From Poriferisodalis sp965204195 (GTDB lineage: Bacteria > Actinomycetota > Acidimicrobiia > Acidimicrobiales > Poriferisodalaceae), in NCBI RefSeq assembly GCF_965204195.1, contig NZ_OZ241975.1, forward strand, positions 992,001-1,056,000: DNA of 64,000 nt. Direction: 5' to 3'. The notes under the pieces are model-generated. The model searched no databases. It saw only the letters and a list, made by a program, of their open reading frames with translations, and was not told where the DNA came from. This document shows positions 1-8,435 of this stretch, in pieces. Each line of letters begins with the position of its first letter. Positions within the stretch are counted from its first letter, which is position 1. A program made the position numbers and the translations under genes.

Positions 1-534
1 GATCGCGGCGATGTGCACCGGGACGTCGGGATGGTCGATGGGGCCGGGGTCGAACAGCGGCACCATGAGGTTGAGGTCGTAGTGTTCGCTCTCGTACTCC
101 AGCGGCGTGCGGTCCTGCCAGCAGCGCCATACCGCACGGAGAGCGCCGACGTAGTCGCGCATCCACGGCCCCGGCGCCGACCACTCCATGCCGTAGCGCC
201 GACGGATGTGGCCGCGCACCTGGGAGCCCAGCCCCAGGATCGACCGTCCGCAAGAGGCCTTTTGCAGTGTCCACGCCGACATGGCAGTCACCGTCGGGGA
301 TCGGGGGAACGCCATCGCCACCGAGGTGCCGAGCCCGAGCGTGGAGGTCGCCACTGCCGCCATGGCGAGCAACTGGTACGGGTCGTCTTTTGTCTCTTCG
401 ACGACGAGGGCGTCATATCCCAGCGCTTCCACTTGTGCAGCGGCCTCGCCGATGGTCGTCACGTCGAGTGGCACGTCGGGCGCGCGCAACCCCGGGTCGA
501 GCTTGCCGAGCGGCAGCAACGTTTCAGCCTTCAT
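1..534 (-). CDS. LLM-class (luciferase-like) F420-dependent oxidoreductase, C-terminus outside window
   Basis: The N-terminal 178 codons of a gene that runs off the left edge of the window. I translated it from the reverse complement; it starts MKAETLLPLGKLD at an ATG (534-532). The pattern of a (beta/alpha)8 luciferase-like protein is visible: an early 'EAAAQVEALGYDALVVEE' strand-helix unit and then 'GLGSQVRGHIRRRYG', typical of the F420-dependent LLM group. Such enzymes transfer hydride between F420H2 (or FMNH2) and small organic substrates; the substrate cannot be read from sequence. The start lies 3 bp after the stop of the upstream 2-hydroxyacid dehydrogenase gene, so the two are probably co-transcribed and co-regulated. 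Confidence 0.85.
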   Translation of the reverse strand, partial: MKAETLLPLGKLDPGLRAPDVPLDVTTIGEAAAQVEALGYDALVVEETKDDPYQLLAMAAVATSTLGLGTSVAMAFPRSPTVTAMSAWTLQKASCGRSILGLGSQVRGHIRRRYGMEWSAPGPWMRDYVGALRAVWRCWQDRTPLEYESEHYDLNLMVPLFDPGPIDHPDVPVHIAAI

Positions 535-537
535 GAT

Positions 538-1551
538 TCAGCCCTCAACCAGCAGGTGCGGTGTGCCGCCGGCCATGAACCGCTCGAGCTGAGCGATGAA
601 CAAGTCATCGTTGCGGGCCGTCATGCCGCTGCCGGCACCGCCGATGTGGGTGGTCATCACCACCTTGGGGTGCTGCCACAGCGGGCTGTCACCGGGCAGC
701 GGCTCGATGTCGAACACGTCGAGCACCGCTGTCGCCCCACGGTCACCATCCAGCCACGCCAGGAGAGCGTCGGTGTCGATGACGGCGCCTCGCGCCACGT
801 TCACCAGCACCACGTCGTCGCGCAGAGCCGACAGGAACTCAGCGTCGACGAGCCCGCGAGTCTCGTCGGTGAGCGGGCAGGTGAGCACCACCACATCGGC
901 GAGCGGCAGTTCGCCCGCGATGGCATCCATGGTCACCATGGCGTCAGTGGCCTCGAGATCGGCATCGTCGGCGGCGCTGCGGCGGGCGCCCACGACCGCT
1001 GCACCGAAGGCACGGGCCAGCGTGGCCACCTTGCGGCCGATCGAGCCGAATCCAACGATGAGCCACCGGCTCCCGCGTACCTCCCGCCATGGAACCTGCA
1101 GCCAGTCGCCGGCCCGGCGCCGGTCGATCCGTCCTGCCCAGTCATGAAACGTGCTCAGCACCAGCGACATCGTGTGCTCGGCGGTGGCATCGTTGGGAGC
1201 GTCGCTGCGGCTCAGCCGAACGTCTGCAGCCAGTAGCTGTTGGAACGGCGGCGCGTCGGTTCCCGCCAGGCAGGCCTGCGTCCAGCGCAGCGTCCCCGGA
1301 GCGAGCGCTGCGTCGACGAAGGGCGCCAAGTTGCCACCAAACAGCAAACCGATCGAGATCCAGGCGGCGGCGGGTGCGTAGACGGCGTCGTCGGCTGGCA
1401 CGCCGCTCGCGTCAGCGATAACTGAGCCGTCCTGCAGCGTCACGCTCTCACGGCTCCACAGCAGCGGCGTGATGTCGTGATCGAGTGCTGAGAGCCGACC
1501 GGCAAGCCGCTGATAGTCATCGGCGGGCAGCAGCACTTGGGAAGAATTCAC
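538..1551 (-). CDS. D-isomer-specific 2-hydroxyacid dehydrogenase
   Basis: 337 aa, the usual family length. The NAD-binding Rossmann motif 'VGFGSIGRKVA' lies about mid-protein. The catalytic set follows in order: Arg in 'NVARGAVID', Glu in 'DIEPLPGDSPLW' and His in 'TTHIGG'. Members oxidise or reduce 2-hydroxy/2-oxo acids with NAD(P)H; the actual substrate (glyoxylate, hydroxypyruvate, phosphoglycerate or other) is not decidable. The GTG start is supported by a leaderless promoter hexamer TAGCGT 6 nt upstream. It is divergent from the MFS gene at 1626 and leads a two-gene operon with the LLM oxidoreductase. Confidence 0.9.
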   Translation of the reverse strand: MNSSQVLLPADDYQRLAGRLSALDHDITPLLWSRESVTLQDGSVIADASGVPADDAVYAPAAAWISIGLLFGGNLAPFVDAALAPGTLRWTQACLAGTDAPPFQQLLAADVRLSRSDAPNDATAEHTMSLVLSTFHDWAGRIDRRRAGDWLQVPWREVRGSRWLIVGFGSIGRKVATLARAFGAAVVGARRSAADDADLEATDAMVTMDAIAGELPLADVVVLTCPLTDETRGLVDAEFLSALRDDVVLVNVARGAVIDTDALLAWLDGDRGATAVLDVFDIEPLPGDSPLWQHPKVVMTTHIGGAGSGMTARNDDLFIAQLERFMAGGTPHLLVEG

Positions 1552-1557
1552 GCTGGC

Positions 1558-1563
1558 ACGCTA
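1558..1563 (-). promoter_or_regulatory. Leaderless -10 hexamer TAGCGT
   Basis: TAGCGT, 6-nt spacer, then the GTG start of the 2-hydroxyacid dehydrogenase at 1551. It fixes this GTG as the start. Confidence 0.65.
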
Positions 1564-1611
1564 GAGGCTGAGCCCGATTGCGCTGTTTGCACGGTTGTCG
1601 AGCAGCGGCCA

Positions 1612-1617
1612 TAGGGT
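1612..1617 (+). promoter_or_regulatory. Leaderless -10 hexamer TAGGGT
   Basis: TAGGGT, 8-nt spacer, ATG at 1626. It is divergent from the hexamer at 1558-1563; the two promoters lie only about 50 bp apart. Confidence 0.65.
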
Positions 1618-1625
1618 TCGCAGCG

Positions 1626-2966
1626 ATGCGAACGGTCGACGCCCCCAGCGCGGCGGGCGCGCATCGCGATGCCGCAGAAGTCCACAACGGACCATTGCAA
1701 CGCTTGGGCCTGCGCTTTGTGCTGGTTGCGACGATGGTGCTCGGCCCGATCCCCATGATGCTGCCGGCGGTGCTGGCGGTCGATGTCATCGCGGCGCTCG
1801 ACATCACGACTGGCGCTTTCAGTGTTGCCCTGACTGCCAACACTGTGGTGGCAGCGGCGTTCGCACCGCTGTCCGGCCGGTTGACCGATCGCGTCGGACC
1901 GAAGCTCTCGACGGTGCTGACGATCATCACTGCCGGCGTGGGCATGTTCGGCATGGCGTTCGCCGCCAACGTGTGGGTGCTCATGGCGTCAGCGGCGTTC
2001 GCGGGGCTGGGGCAGGGTTGGTGCAATCCGGCCACCAACAAGCTCATCGCCGAGCGTGTGCCCGAAGGACGACGCGGCACGATCACCGGGCTCAAGCAGT
2101 CGGGCGTGATGTTCGGCACGTTCCTGTCAGGCTTCACGCTGCCGACACTGGCCGTCTGGTTCGGCTGGCGTGCGGCAATGGGCGTCTACGGCGTCGTGGC
2201 GCTGGTGTGCGCCGTCGGCATACAGCTGTGGCTGCGGCCGGATGCTCCCGCGAAGCCCGACGGAGCAGATGCCGAACGCCGCTCGCCCGACACCCGTGTC
2301 TCAGTGACTGCAAGCAATCCGCAGCCCGCCGGTGACAGGCGCTCTCGCCTGGCCGGCACGAGGCGCCCCCCGCCCGCTCAGATGAGGCCTGCCGAGCGAG
2401 CCTTCATCACCAAGCTCACCTGGTACTCGCTGCTGATGGGGAGCGTGGTCGGCGGTTTCGGCAGGTTCCAAGTGCTCTACGCCGAGCAGTCGTTGGGGTG
2501 GACCAACTTCTGGGCAGGCATGGCCAGCGCGCTCGCAGGCATCACCGCGGCGGCGTCGCGCATCTGGTGGGCCCGCCTCACCGAGGCTCGGGTCCGCCCA
2601 GCGAGCGCGCTCACCATCCAGTCCGCCTTCACCGTGGTCGCCATGGTGCTCCTGCTGGCGGCCGGCTCAGTCCACGACTCGCTGATGTGGGTGATGTCGT
2701 TGCTGGCCGGCTGCACGATGATGTCCTTCAGCGCTGTGTCGATGCTGTCCATCATCACGGGCGTCCCTGTCTCGTTGGCCGGGCGGGCATCGGGATTCGT
2801 GATGCTCGGCTTCATGTCCGGTCTCAGCATTGGCGGCCTCGCTGCGGGCTACGTCATCGAGTGGACGGGCAGCTACAGCGTGGTCTGGCTGGCTTTTGCC
2901 GCCTGCGCCGCCGGTGCCTCGGTGCTCGCGATGACCATGCGCCGCCAGCGCCCAGTCGGACCCTGA
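1626..2966 (+). CDS. MFS transporter
   Basis: 446 aa. Twelve hydrophobic segments can be followed in two blocks separated by a polar loop (about residues 205-265, with many Arg/Pro/Asp). After TM2 comes the MFS loop signature 'GRLTDRVGPK', and a second 'GLGQGWCNPATNKLIAERVP' element follows. It moves a small solute across the cytoplasmic membrane; the substrate is unknown. An earlier TTG at 1578 is in frame, but I prefer ATG 1626 because of the leaderless -10 hexamer 8 nt before it. The neighbours (hydroxyacid dehydrogenase, homogentisate dioxygenase) make an organic acid a reasonable guess, no more. Confidence 0.85.
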   Translation: MRTVDAPSAAGAHRDAAEVHNGPLQRLGLRFVLVATMVLGPIPMMLPAVLAVDVIAALDITTGAFSVALTANTVVAAAFAPLSGRLTDRVGPKLSTVLTIITAGVGMFGMAFAANVWVLMASAAFAGLGQGWCNPATNKLIAERVPEGRRGTITGLKQSGVMFGTFLSGFTLPTLAVWFGWRAAMGVYGVVALVCAVGIQLWLRPDAPAKPDGADAERRSPDTRVSVTASNPQPAGDRRSRLAGTRRPPPAQMRPAERAFITKLTWYSLLMGSVVGGFGRFQVLYAEQSLGWTNFWAGMASALAGITAAASRIWWARLTEARVRPASALTIQSAFTVVAMVLLLAAGSVHDSLMWVMSLLAGCTMMSFSAVSMLSIITGVPVSLAGRASGFVMLGFMSGLSIGGLAAGYVIEWTGSYSVVWLAFAACAAGASVLAMTMRRQRPVGP

Positions 2967-2979
2967 CGCCGCCTCCTTT

Positions 2980-3020
2980 TCGGTGTGGAATTGCCGCCCC
3001 CAGCGGCTCTCGCACACCGA
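2980..3020. repeat. 41-bp near-perfect palindrome (REP-like or terminator), copy 1
   Basis: Outer arms TCGGTGTG (2980-2987) and CACACCGA (3013-3020), inner arms GCCGC (2993-2997) and GCGGC (3003-3007), with symmetrical 5-nt gaps and a 5-nt loop. It lies just after the MFS stop and before the hmgA promoter. A related palindrome with the same TTGCCGC core lies at 15960-16005. Confidence 0.7.
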
Positions 3021-3046
3021 GAACCGTTCGCTTCGCAAGCCCGTCC

Positions 3047-3052
3047 TAGGCT
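3047..3052 (+). promoter_or_regulatory. Leaderless -10 hexamer TAGGCT
   Basis: TAGGCT, 6-nt spacer, ATG of hmgA at 3059. Confidence 0.65.
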
Positions 3053-3058
3053 GGCGCG

Positions 3059-4381
3059 ATGGGGGACGACTTCGGCATCGACTACCAGAGCGGTTTCGGC
3101 AACGAGCACGCCACCGAGGCAGAGCCCGGCGTACTGCCGGTCGGCCAGAACAGTCCGCAACGGGTCACACACGACCTCTACACCGAGCAGCTGACGGGCA
3201 GTGCCTTCACGGCGCCCAGGGCCGATGCGCTGCGCACCTGGATGTACCGGATCCGCCCGTCGGTGCGCCATATCGGCGGGCTGCGCGACATCGAGGGGGG
3301 CAACCTCCGCACCTCGCCTTGCCGTGAGGGCATGCCTCCCGTGGCCCAGCTGCGCTGGAACCCGATCAGCGTTCCCGACGAGCCGCTGAGCTGGCTCGAG
3401 GGCCTGTGCACGCTCGCTGCCAACGGCGACGCCCACCTCGGCACGGGTGCTGCAACGCACTTGTACGTCGCCAATCGGTCCATGGATGGCGAGGTGTTCG
3501 CCAACGCCGACGGCGAGATGCTGATCCTGCCCCAGCAGGGCGCACTGCGCCTCGTCACCGAGCTCGGCACCCTCGCCGTCGGGCCTGCGGAACTGGCCAC
3601 GGTGCCGCGTGGCGTCAAGTTCCGTGTCGAGCTCATGGAAGAGACGGCTCGGGGTTACGTGTGCGAGAACTACGGCGCGCCGTTCCGGCTGCCCGACCCG
3701 GGGCTGATCGGCGTGGACGCACTCGCCATGCCCCGCGACTTCCTGTTCCCGGTCGCTGGCTACAAGGCTGAGGATCAACCCACCCGACTGGTCTTCAAGC
3801 ACGGCGGCCGTCTGCTCGAAACGCATTTGCCGCACTCGCCGCTCGACGTCGTGGCCTGGCACGGCAACTTCGCCCCTTACAAGTACGACCTGCGCAACTA
3901 CTGCCCCCTGGGCCCGCTGCTGTTCGACCACCCGGCGCCGTCCATCTGGACACTGCTGACATCTCCATCAGACACAGCGGGCACTGCCAACGTCGACTTC
4001 GTGCTGTTCCGTGAGCGCTGGGCAGTGCAGGAGCACACGTTCCGCCCGCCCTGGTACCACTCCAACGTGATGAGCGAGCTGATGGGGCTCATCGAGGGCA
4101 CCTACGACGCCAAGCCCGAGGGGGGATTCGAGCCCGGCGGCGTCAGCATCCACAACGCCTTCCTGCCCCACGGTCCCGACATCGAGGCCTACGACGCCGG
4201 CACCACGGCCGAGCTCGAACCCCGCCGGATGGCCGACATGCTCGCCTTCATGTTTGAGTCGCGCTACCCATGGATCCCCACGGCGTGGGCTGCCGGCCTC
4301 GACGAGCTGCAGAGCGACTACGCCGACGCCTGGACGCCGCTGGACGACCGCAGCACCCTCCGCCTCAACGGCGACGGCTGA
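3059..4381 (+). CDS. hmgA: Homogentisate 1,2-dioxygenase
   Basis: 440 aa, normal length. It opens the aromatic ring of homogentisate to maleylacetoacetate in tyrosine/phenylalanine breakdown. The family N-terminus 'YQSGFGNEHATEA' is present. The C-terminal cupin carries the Fe(II) ligands in family context: His in 'PPWYHSN', Glu in 'SELMGLIEG' and His in 'FLPHGPD'. The start is set by the leaderless hexamer at 3047. An SDR follows after 27 bp. Genes for maleylacetoacetate isomerase and fumarylacetoacetate hydrolase are not in the window; the large 2-oxoacid oxidoreductase at 16.1 kb could also act on aromatic 2-oxo acids. Confidence 0.96.
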   Translation: MGDDFGIDYQSGFGNEHATEAEPGVLPVGQNSPQRVTHDLYTEQLTGSAFTAPRADALRTWMYRIRPSVRHIGGLRDIEGGNLRTSPCREGMPPVAQLRWNPISVPDEPLSWLEGLCTLAANGDAHLGTGAATHLYVANRSMDGEVFANADGEMLILPQQGALRLVTELGTLAVGPAELATVPRGVKFRVELMEETARGYVCENYGAPFRLPDPGLIGVDALAMPRDFLFPVAGYKAEDQPTRLVFKHGGRLLETHLPHSPLDVVAWHGNFAPYKYDLRNYCPLGPLLFDHPAPSIWTLLTSPSDTAGTANVDFVLFRERWAVQEHTFRPPWYHSNVMSELMGLIEGTYDAKPEGGFEPGGVSIHNAFLPHGPDIEAYDAGTTAELEPRRMADMLAFMFESRYPWIPTAWAAGLDELQSDYADAWTPLDDRSTLRLNGDG

Positions 4382-4408
4382 GCACTTGTCCCGCCGGAGC
4401 GTCGACGG

Positions 4409-5221
4409 ATGACTGCAACTCGGGCGACTGCGGACTTGGGCGGCCACGTGGCGATCGTCACCGGCGCGGGTGCACGCGGCGACGGGATTGGCAACGGCCG
4501 GGCGGCGGCAGTCCTGCTGGCCGAGGCCGGTGCGCACGTGCTGGCGGTGGACCGCAAGCCCGAGCTCGCCGGGGCCACTGTCGAGATGATCAGCGCCGAG
4601 GGAGGTAGCGCCATCGCTGTCGGTGCCGATGTGACCGTTGAAGCCGATTGCGAGGCAATGGTGAAGGCCGCGCTCGACCGGTGGGGCCGGCTGGACATCC
4701 TGATCAACAACGTCAGCATCGGCAGCGACGGCACGGTGGTGACGGGCGATGTCGATGCGTGGCAGCGGGTGATGGACGTGAACCTCACCTCGATGGTGCT
4801 GGCATCTCGTCACGCCATTCCGGCCATGATCGAGCACTCGGGCGGGGGAGCGATCGTCAACATCTCGTCCATCTCGGCGCTGTGGCCTCGCGGCATGACG
4901 GCCTACTCGACCTCCAAGGGGGCGATCATGGCGCTCACGGCCGCCATGGCCGTTGACCACGGCGCCGATGGCGTGCGGGTGAACTGCGTGGCCCCCGGAC
5001 CGGTGCGCACGCCGCTCGTCGGCGGCGACGACATGCCCCCCGAACTCGCTGAGGCCCGGCGGCGCGCCAGCGTGCTCAAGATCGAGGGAAATGGCTGGGA
5101 TGTCGGCGCTGCGGTCAGGTTCCTGTGCACCGACGAGGCCCGCTACATCACCGGTCACACACTGGTCGTCGACGGCGGTGTGACGCTGCGAGGACCGACA
5201 CGGGCCTCGCCGCGGGGCTGA
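4409..5221 (+). CDS. SDR-family oxidoreductase
   Basis: 270 aa classical short-chain dehydrogenase. The Rossmann segment 'AIVTGAGARGDGIGNG' has an extended glycine loop (two extra residues relative to TGxxxGIG), then 'NNVSIG', catalytic Ser in 'NISSIS' and 'YSTSK' (Tyr/Lys), and the C-terminal 'GHTLVVDGG'. It is NAD(P)-dependent with unknown substrate. It lies 27 bp behind hmgA on the same strand, so it is likely co-transcribed, which makes a role in aromatic acid breakdown possible but unproven. Confidence 0.88.
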   Translation: MTATRATADLGGHVAIVTGAGARGDGIGNGRAAAVLLAEAGAHVLAVDRKPELAGATVEMISAEGGSAIAVGADVTVEADCEAMVKAALDRWGRLDILINNVSIGSDGTVVTGDVDAWQRVMDVNLTSMVLASRHAIPAMIEHSGGGAIVNISSISALWPRGMTAYSTSKGAIMALTAAMAVDHGADGVRVNCVAPGPVRTPLVGGDDMPPELAEARRRASVLKIEGNGWDVGAAVRFLCTDEARYITGHTLVVDGGVTLRGPTRASPRG

Positions 5222-5291
5222 ACCGGACGCCGCTGTCATTCTTCTTGCTGGCTGAGCCGGCTATCCGCCGCCGCGCCGCCGCGCCGATCGG

Positions 5292-6671
5292 CTACACCCG
5301 CTGCTGGCGGAAGCCGCTGGCGTAGTGCGTGTCGGGCAGGCGCCTGCGGCCGAACAGCTTCTCGCGCAGCGTTCCCGGCTGGTATTCCCGCTGCACCAGA
5401 CCTCGTTCGCGCAGCACCGGCACCACACCCTCGATGAAGTCCACGAACGTGCCGGGGGTGGTGGCATACACCAGGTTGAAGCCGTCCACACCCTGGTTGA
5501 GCCGGCGCTGCATGCCGTCGGCGATCTGCTCGGGCGACCCCACCAGGAATTGCCCGGCCATGTTCAGCTTGATGAGGTCGCCGAAGGTCCGGGTGCCCGG
5601 CCGCGCCGAATCCAGCAGCGACTTCACCGGGCCGCGCACGCCCTCGGTGTTCAGCGTCTCGAGCGGCTGGTCGGGGTCGATGTGGCTCAGATCGATGTTG
5701 AGGTTTCCGCTCAGGTGCGCCAGACCTGCTTCCAGCGAGAGCGTCTCGAGATAGTCGGTGTGCTTGGCTTTCGCCTCGGCCTCCGTGCCGCCCACGATGG
5801 GGGACAGGCCGGCAATGATCTTCACGTCATCGGGGTGGCGACCGACCGCACTCACCCGGCGCCGGATGTCCTCGGCGATGCGTGTCAGGCCCCGCGAGGC
5901 CGCCACGACAAACACGCATTCGGCGTGCTTGGCCGCGAAATCGCGCCCACGATCCGACGAGCCGGCCTGGTAGATCACCGGCGTGCGCTGCGGCGACGGT
6001 TCGGCGAGGTGCGGGCCGGCAACCGAGTAGTACGGGCCTTCGTGGTCGATCGGCCGCACCCGGTCAGGGTCGGTATAGACGCCGCGCTCGGTGTCGGCCA
6101 CCACGGCATCGTCAGACCAGCTGCCCTCCCAGAGCTTGTAGCAGACGTCCAGGTAGTCCTCGGCTCGCTCGTAGCGCGTGTCGTGCTTGGGCAGTCGCGG
6201 GTAACCGAGGCTCTGCGCGCCGTTCTGCAGGTACGAGGTGACGACGTTCCAGGCCACCCGCCCGCCCGTGAGGTGGTCGAGCGTGGAGATCTGGCGGGAG
6301 AAGGTGAACGGGTGCGCCTGCAGCACGTTGCTGGTGAAGGCGAACCCCAGGTGCTCGGTGACCGTGGCCATGGCCGGGATCAGCAGCATCGGGTCGTTCA
6401 CGGGCACCTGTATCGCCTCGCGCAGCGAGGTGTCGGCGCTGCCCCGGTAGGTGTCGTACAGCCCGATCACGTCCGCGAGGAAAATGGCATCGAAGCATCC
6501 GGCCTCGCAGATCCGGGCCAGCTCCAGCCATGGCTCGAGCGAGGTGTATTCCCGCTGTCGGGTGTCGTCTCGCACCCACAGCCCCTGCTGGATATGGCCC
6601 ACGCAGTTCATCGTGAACGCGTTCAGGATGATGCGGCGGCCTTGCCCGTCTGCCCCCGGTGCCGCCGCCAT
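5292..6671 (-). CDS. NtaA/SnaA/DszA-family FMN-dependent monooxygenase
   Basis: 459 aa, the longer LLM subtype. Family blocks are 'LNAFTMNCVGH' near the N-terminus, 'FTFSRQISTLDHLTGGRVAWNVVTS' in mid-protein (quoted in part as the hallmark 'TGGRVAWNVVTS'), and 'PVIYQAGSSDRGRDFAAKHAE' in the second half. These two-component monooxygenases use FMNH2 from a separate flavin reductase; a flavin-reductase-like gene lies at 51674 but is far away. Substrates in the family include nitrilotriacetate, dibenzothiophene sulfone and pristinamycin precursors; none can be assigned here. The ATG is preceded by GAGACT at 8 nt, a GANNNT variant of the leaderless hexamer. Confidence 0.87.
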   Translation of the reverse strand: MAAAPGADGQGRRIILNAFTMNCVGHIQQGLWVRDDTRQREYTSLEPWLELARICEAGCFDAIFLADVIGLYDTYRGSADTSLREAIQVPVNDPMLLIPAMATVTEHLGFAFTSNVLQAHPFTFSRQISTLDHLTGGRVAWNVVTSYLQNGAQSLGYPRLPKHDTRYERAEDYLDVCYKLWEGSWSDDAVVADTERGVYTDPDRVRPIDHEGPYYSVAGPHLAEPSPQRTPVIYQAGSSDRGRDFAAKHAECVFVVAASRGLTRIAEDIRRRVSAVGRHPDDVKIIAGLSPIVGGTEAEAKAKHTDYLETLSLEAGLAHLSGNLNIDLSHIDPDQPLETLNTEGVRGPVKSLLDSARPGTRTFGDLIKLNMAGQFLVGSPEQIADGMQRRLNQGVDGFNLVYATTPGTFVDFIEGVVPVLRERGLVQREYQPGTLREKLFGRRRLPDTHYASGFRQQRV

Positions 6672-6713
6672 GGGTTCAGTCTCGCACCACTCGCTGCGAG
6701 CCGTCCCGCCCTG

Positions 6714-7463
6714 TCAGCGGGAGTTGGGGCTCGGGGCTGCGAGATAGCTGTCGACAACTTCGACAGGGTCGCCGACGGCCCGGATGCGGCCCTCGTCCAG
6801 CCAGACCACCCGGTCGCAGAAGCGCCGGATCTCGTTCATGTTGTGGGTGACCAGCACGACCGAGCCCGAGGCCGAGCGCACGTCGTCGATGCGTTCGGCC
6901 GCCAGCCGCCGGAACTCCTCGTCGCCCACGGTCAGCGCCTCGTCGATCAGCAGGATCTCGGGAATGCGGGCGGTGGCGATGGCAAAGCGCAGCCGGGCGC
7001 GCATGCCAGACGAGTACGTGCGCATGGGCCGATCGATGTCGGCGCGCAGCCCGGCGAAATCGATGATCTCGTCCATCCGGCGCTCCACCTCGGCACGGGT
7101 GAAGCCCAGCGCCAGCCCGCCGATCAGGATGTTGCGCCGCCCCGACAGCGCCGGTCGCAGCACCGACGACACCCCGAGCAGCGACGGCCGTGACCGCCCC
7201 CGGATGCTGCCCGAGCGCAGCGGCAGCAGCCCGGTCATCGCCGCGAGCAGCGTCGATTTGCCCGCACCGTTCGGCCCGATCAGCCCTAGCGTCTCATGCT
7301 CACGCAGATCCAGCGTCACACCCTGCACTGCGGGGATCATTCGGTACTGGCGACGCATCCGGCCCCGGGCAAAGCCCTGCTTGAGGCCCATGGCCGGCTC
7401 CTCGAACACCCGGTAGCTGACGTGGGCGTCGCGCACCTCGACCGTGACGGCGGGGTCGCTCAT
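6714..7463 (-). CDS. ABC polysaccharide exporter, ATP-binding subunit (Wzt/TagH-like)
   Basis: 249 aa. Walker A 'GPNGAGKST', signature 'YSSGMRARLRFA', Walker B 'ILLIDEALTVGDEEF' and switch His in 'VTHNMNEI'. The 'IDEALTVGDEEF' block and signature 'SSGM' mark the Wzt/TagH/KpsT class, which exports lipid-linked polysaccharides. The long carbohydrate-binding C-terminal domain of some Wzt proteins is absent. The ATG (7463) overlaps the stop of the permease gene (ATGA), so translation is coupled. I chose this start over longer in-frame versions because it coincides with the overlap and the natural N-terminus. Confidence 0.92.
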   Translation of the reverse strand: MSDPAVTVEVRDAHVSYRVFEEPAMGLKQGFARGRMRRQYRMIPAVQGVTLDLREHETLGLIGPNGAGKSTLLAAMTGLLPLRSGSIRGRSRPSLLGVSSVLRPALSGRRNILIGGLALGFTRAEVERRMDEIIDFAGLRADIDRPMRTYSSGMRARLRFAIATARIPEILLIDEALTVGDEEFRRLAAERIDDVRSASGSVVLVTHNMNEIRRFCDRVVWLDEGRIRAVGDPVEVVDSYLAAPSPNSR

Positions 7464-8338
7464 GCGCCGAGCCTCTGCTCGGACCGGTGGAACACCGCGA
7501 ATCCAATGGCGGGCATCAGCACACACCACATCACGAGACCGGCCACCACCCACAGGTCCACCGGCTCGCCCAGCAGGCACCAGCGCGCGCACGTGATCAC
7601 GTCATAGAGCGGGTTGAGCGCGAACGCACGCCGCCACGCCGTGCTCTGCACGAACGCATCGACGCTGAAGATCACGCCCGAGCCGTAGAACAGCAGCCGG
7701 AACAGGTGCGGCAGGATCTGGCGCAGGTCGGGCATGGTGGTGCCGATGCGAGCCACGAGCAGCGCAGTGCCGAAGTTGAAACTGAACTGCGCCACCAGCA
7801 CCGCCGGCAGCACCAGCCAGCGAAGTGTCGGCAGCTCGCCGGTCGCCAGCACCGCCAGGATCGCCAGCGCCAGCGCTGGCACGAACGCAGCGGTCTGGCC
7901 GTTCACCGACGCCGCGGGCAGCAGGATGCGCGGGAACTGGATCGAGCGGATCAAGCCCATGTTCTGCGTGATCGAGGTGGATGCCTCCAAGGTGACCCGC
8001 TGGGTGAGATGGAACAGCACGACGCCGACGATGAGGAAACCCAGGAAGTTATCGACCCCGCGCCGGGTGTCGATGATGACGCCGAACACCAGGAAATAGA
8101 CCCCAACCAGCAGAGCCGGGTTCACCAGGTGCCAGAGCTGGCCCAGCGTGGTGTCCATGTTCTGGGCCCGCAGGTCCTGCGCCGGCACCACGATGGCGAA
8201 CTCGCGCCGACGCCACGCCTCCCGCAGGTAGGTACGCGCCGTCGGTCGAGACGTCAGGTCGATGAGCGGCCGGACCGGTGCTGTGTCTGCCTCGCCGCCT
8301 TCGCCGACTGTGCTTGCCTCGCCGCCTTCGTCGGCCAT
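7460..8338 (-). CDS. ABC polysaccharide exporter, permease (Wzm/TagG-like)
   Basis: 292 aa with about six membrane segments, including 'LLVGVYFLVFGVIID', 'FLGFLIVGVVLFHL' and 'LWVVAGLVMWCVLMPAIGFAVF'. The 'QDLRAQNMDTTLGQLWHLVNPALLVGVYF' pattern (shown here only by its core 'LGQLWHLVNPALL') is the ABC-2 entry helix of O-antigen/teichoic-acid exporters. With the ATPase gene it forms an exporter of a surface glycan. The start at ATG 8338 is chosen because TAGGAT lies 7 nt upstream; an in-frame ATG at 8347 overlaps that hexamer and is unlikely. The divergent neighbour is a giant glycosyltransferase, consistent with a glycan synthesis/export locus. Confidence 0.9.
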   Translation of the reverse strand: MADEGGEASTVGEGGEADTAPVRPLIDLTSRPTARTYLREAWRRREFAIVVPAQDLRAQNMDTTLGQLWHLVNPALLVGVYFLVFGVIIDTRRGVDNFLGFLIVGVVLFHLTQRVTLEASTSITQNMGLIRSIQFPRILLPAASVNGQTAAFVPALALAILAVLATGELPTLRWLVLPAVLVAQFSFNFGTALLVARIGTTMPDLRQILPHLFRLLFYGSGVIFSVDAFVQSTAWRRAFALNPLYDVITCARWCLLGEPVDLWVVAGLVMWCVLMPAIGFAVFHRSEQRLGA

Positions 8339-8345
8339 GCGGGTC

Positions 8346-8351
8346 ATCCTA
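8346..8351 (-). promoter_or_regulatory. Leaderless -10 hexamer TAGGAT
   Basis: TAGGAT, 7-nt spacer, ATG of the exporter permease at 8338. It decides between two close ATG codons. Confidence 0.6.
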
Positions 8352-8435
8352 CGAAGGCCGTCCCTGGGGCAACGGTGCGGGGCAGGGACAGCCAGCGGGG
8401 GCATACTCACGCGGCCGAGTGACGTCCGGCGACGG

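Noticed and set aside
5325..7193. 622-codon plus-strand open frame
   Set aside because: Shadow of the NtaA-like monooxygenase and the exporter ATPase, both well supported on the minus strand.
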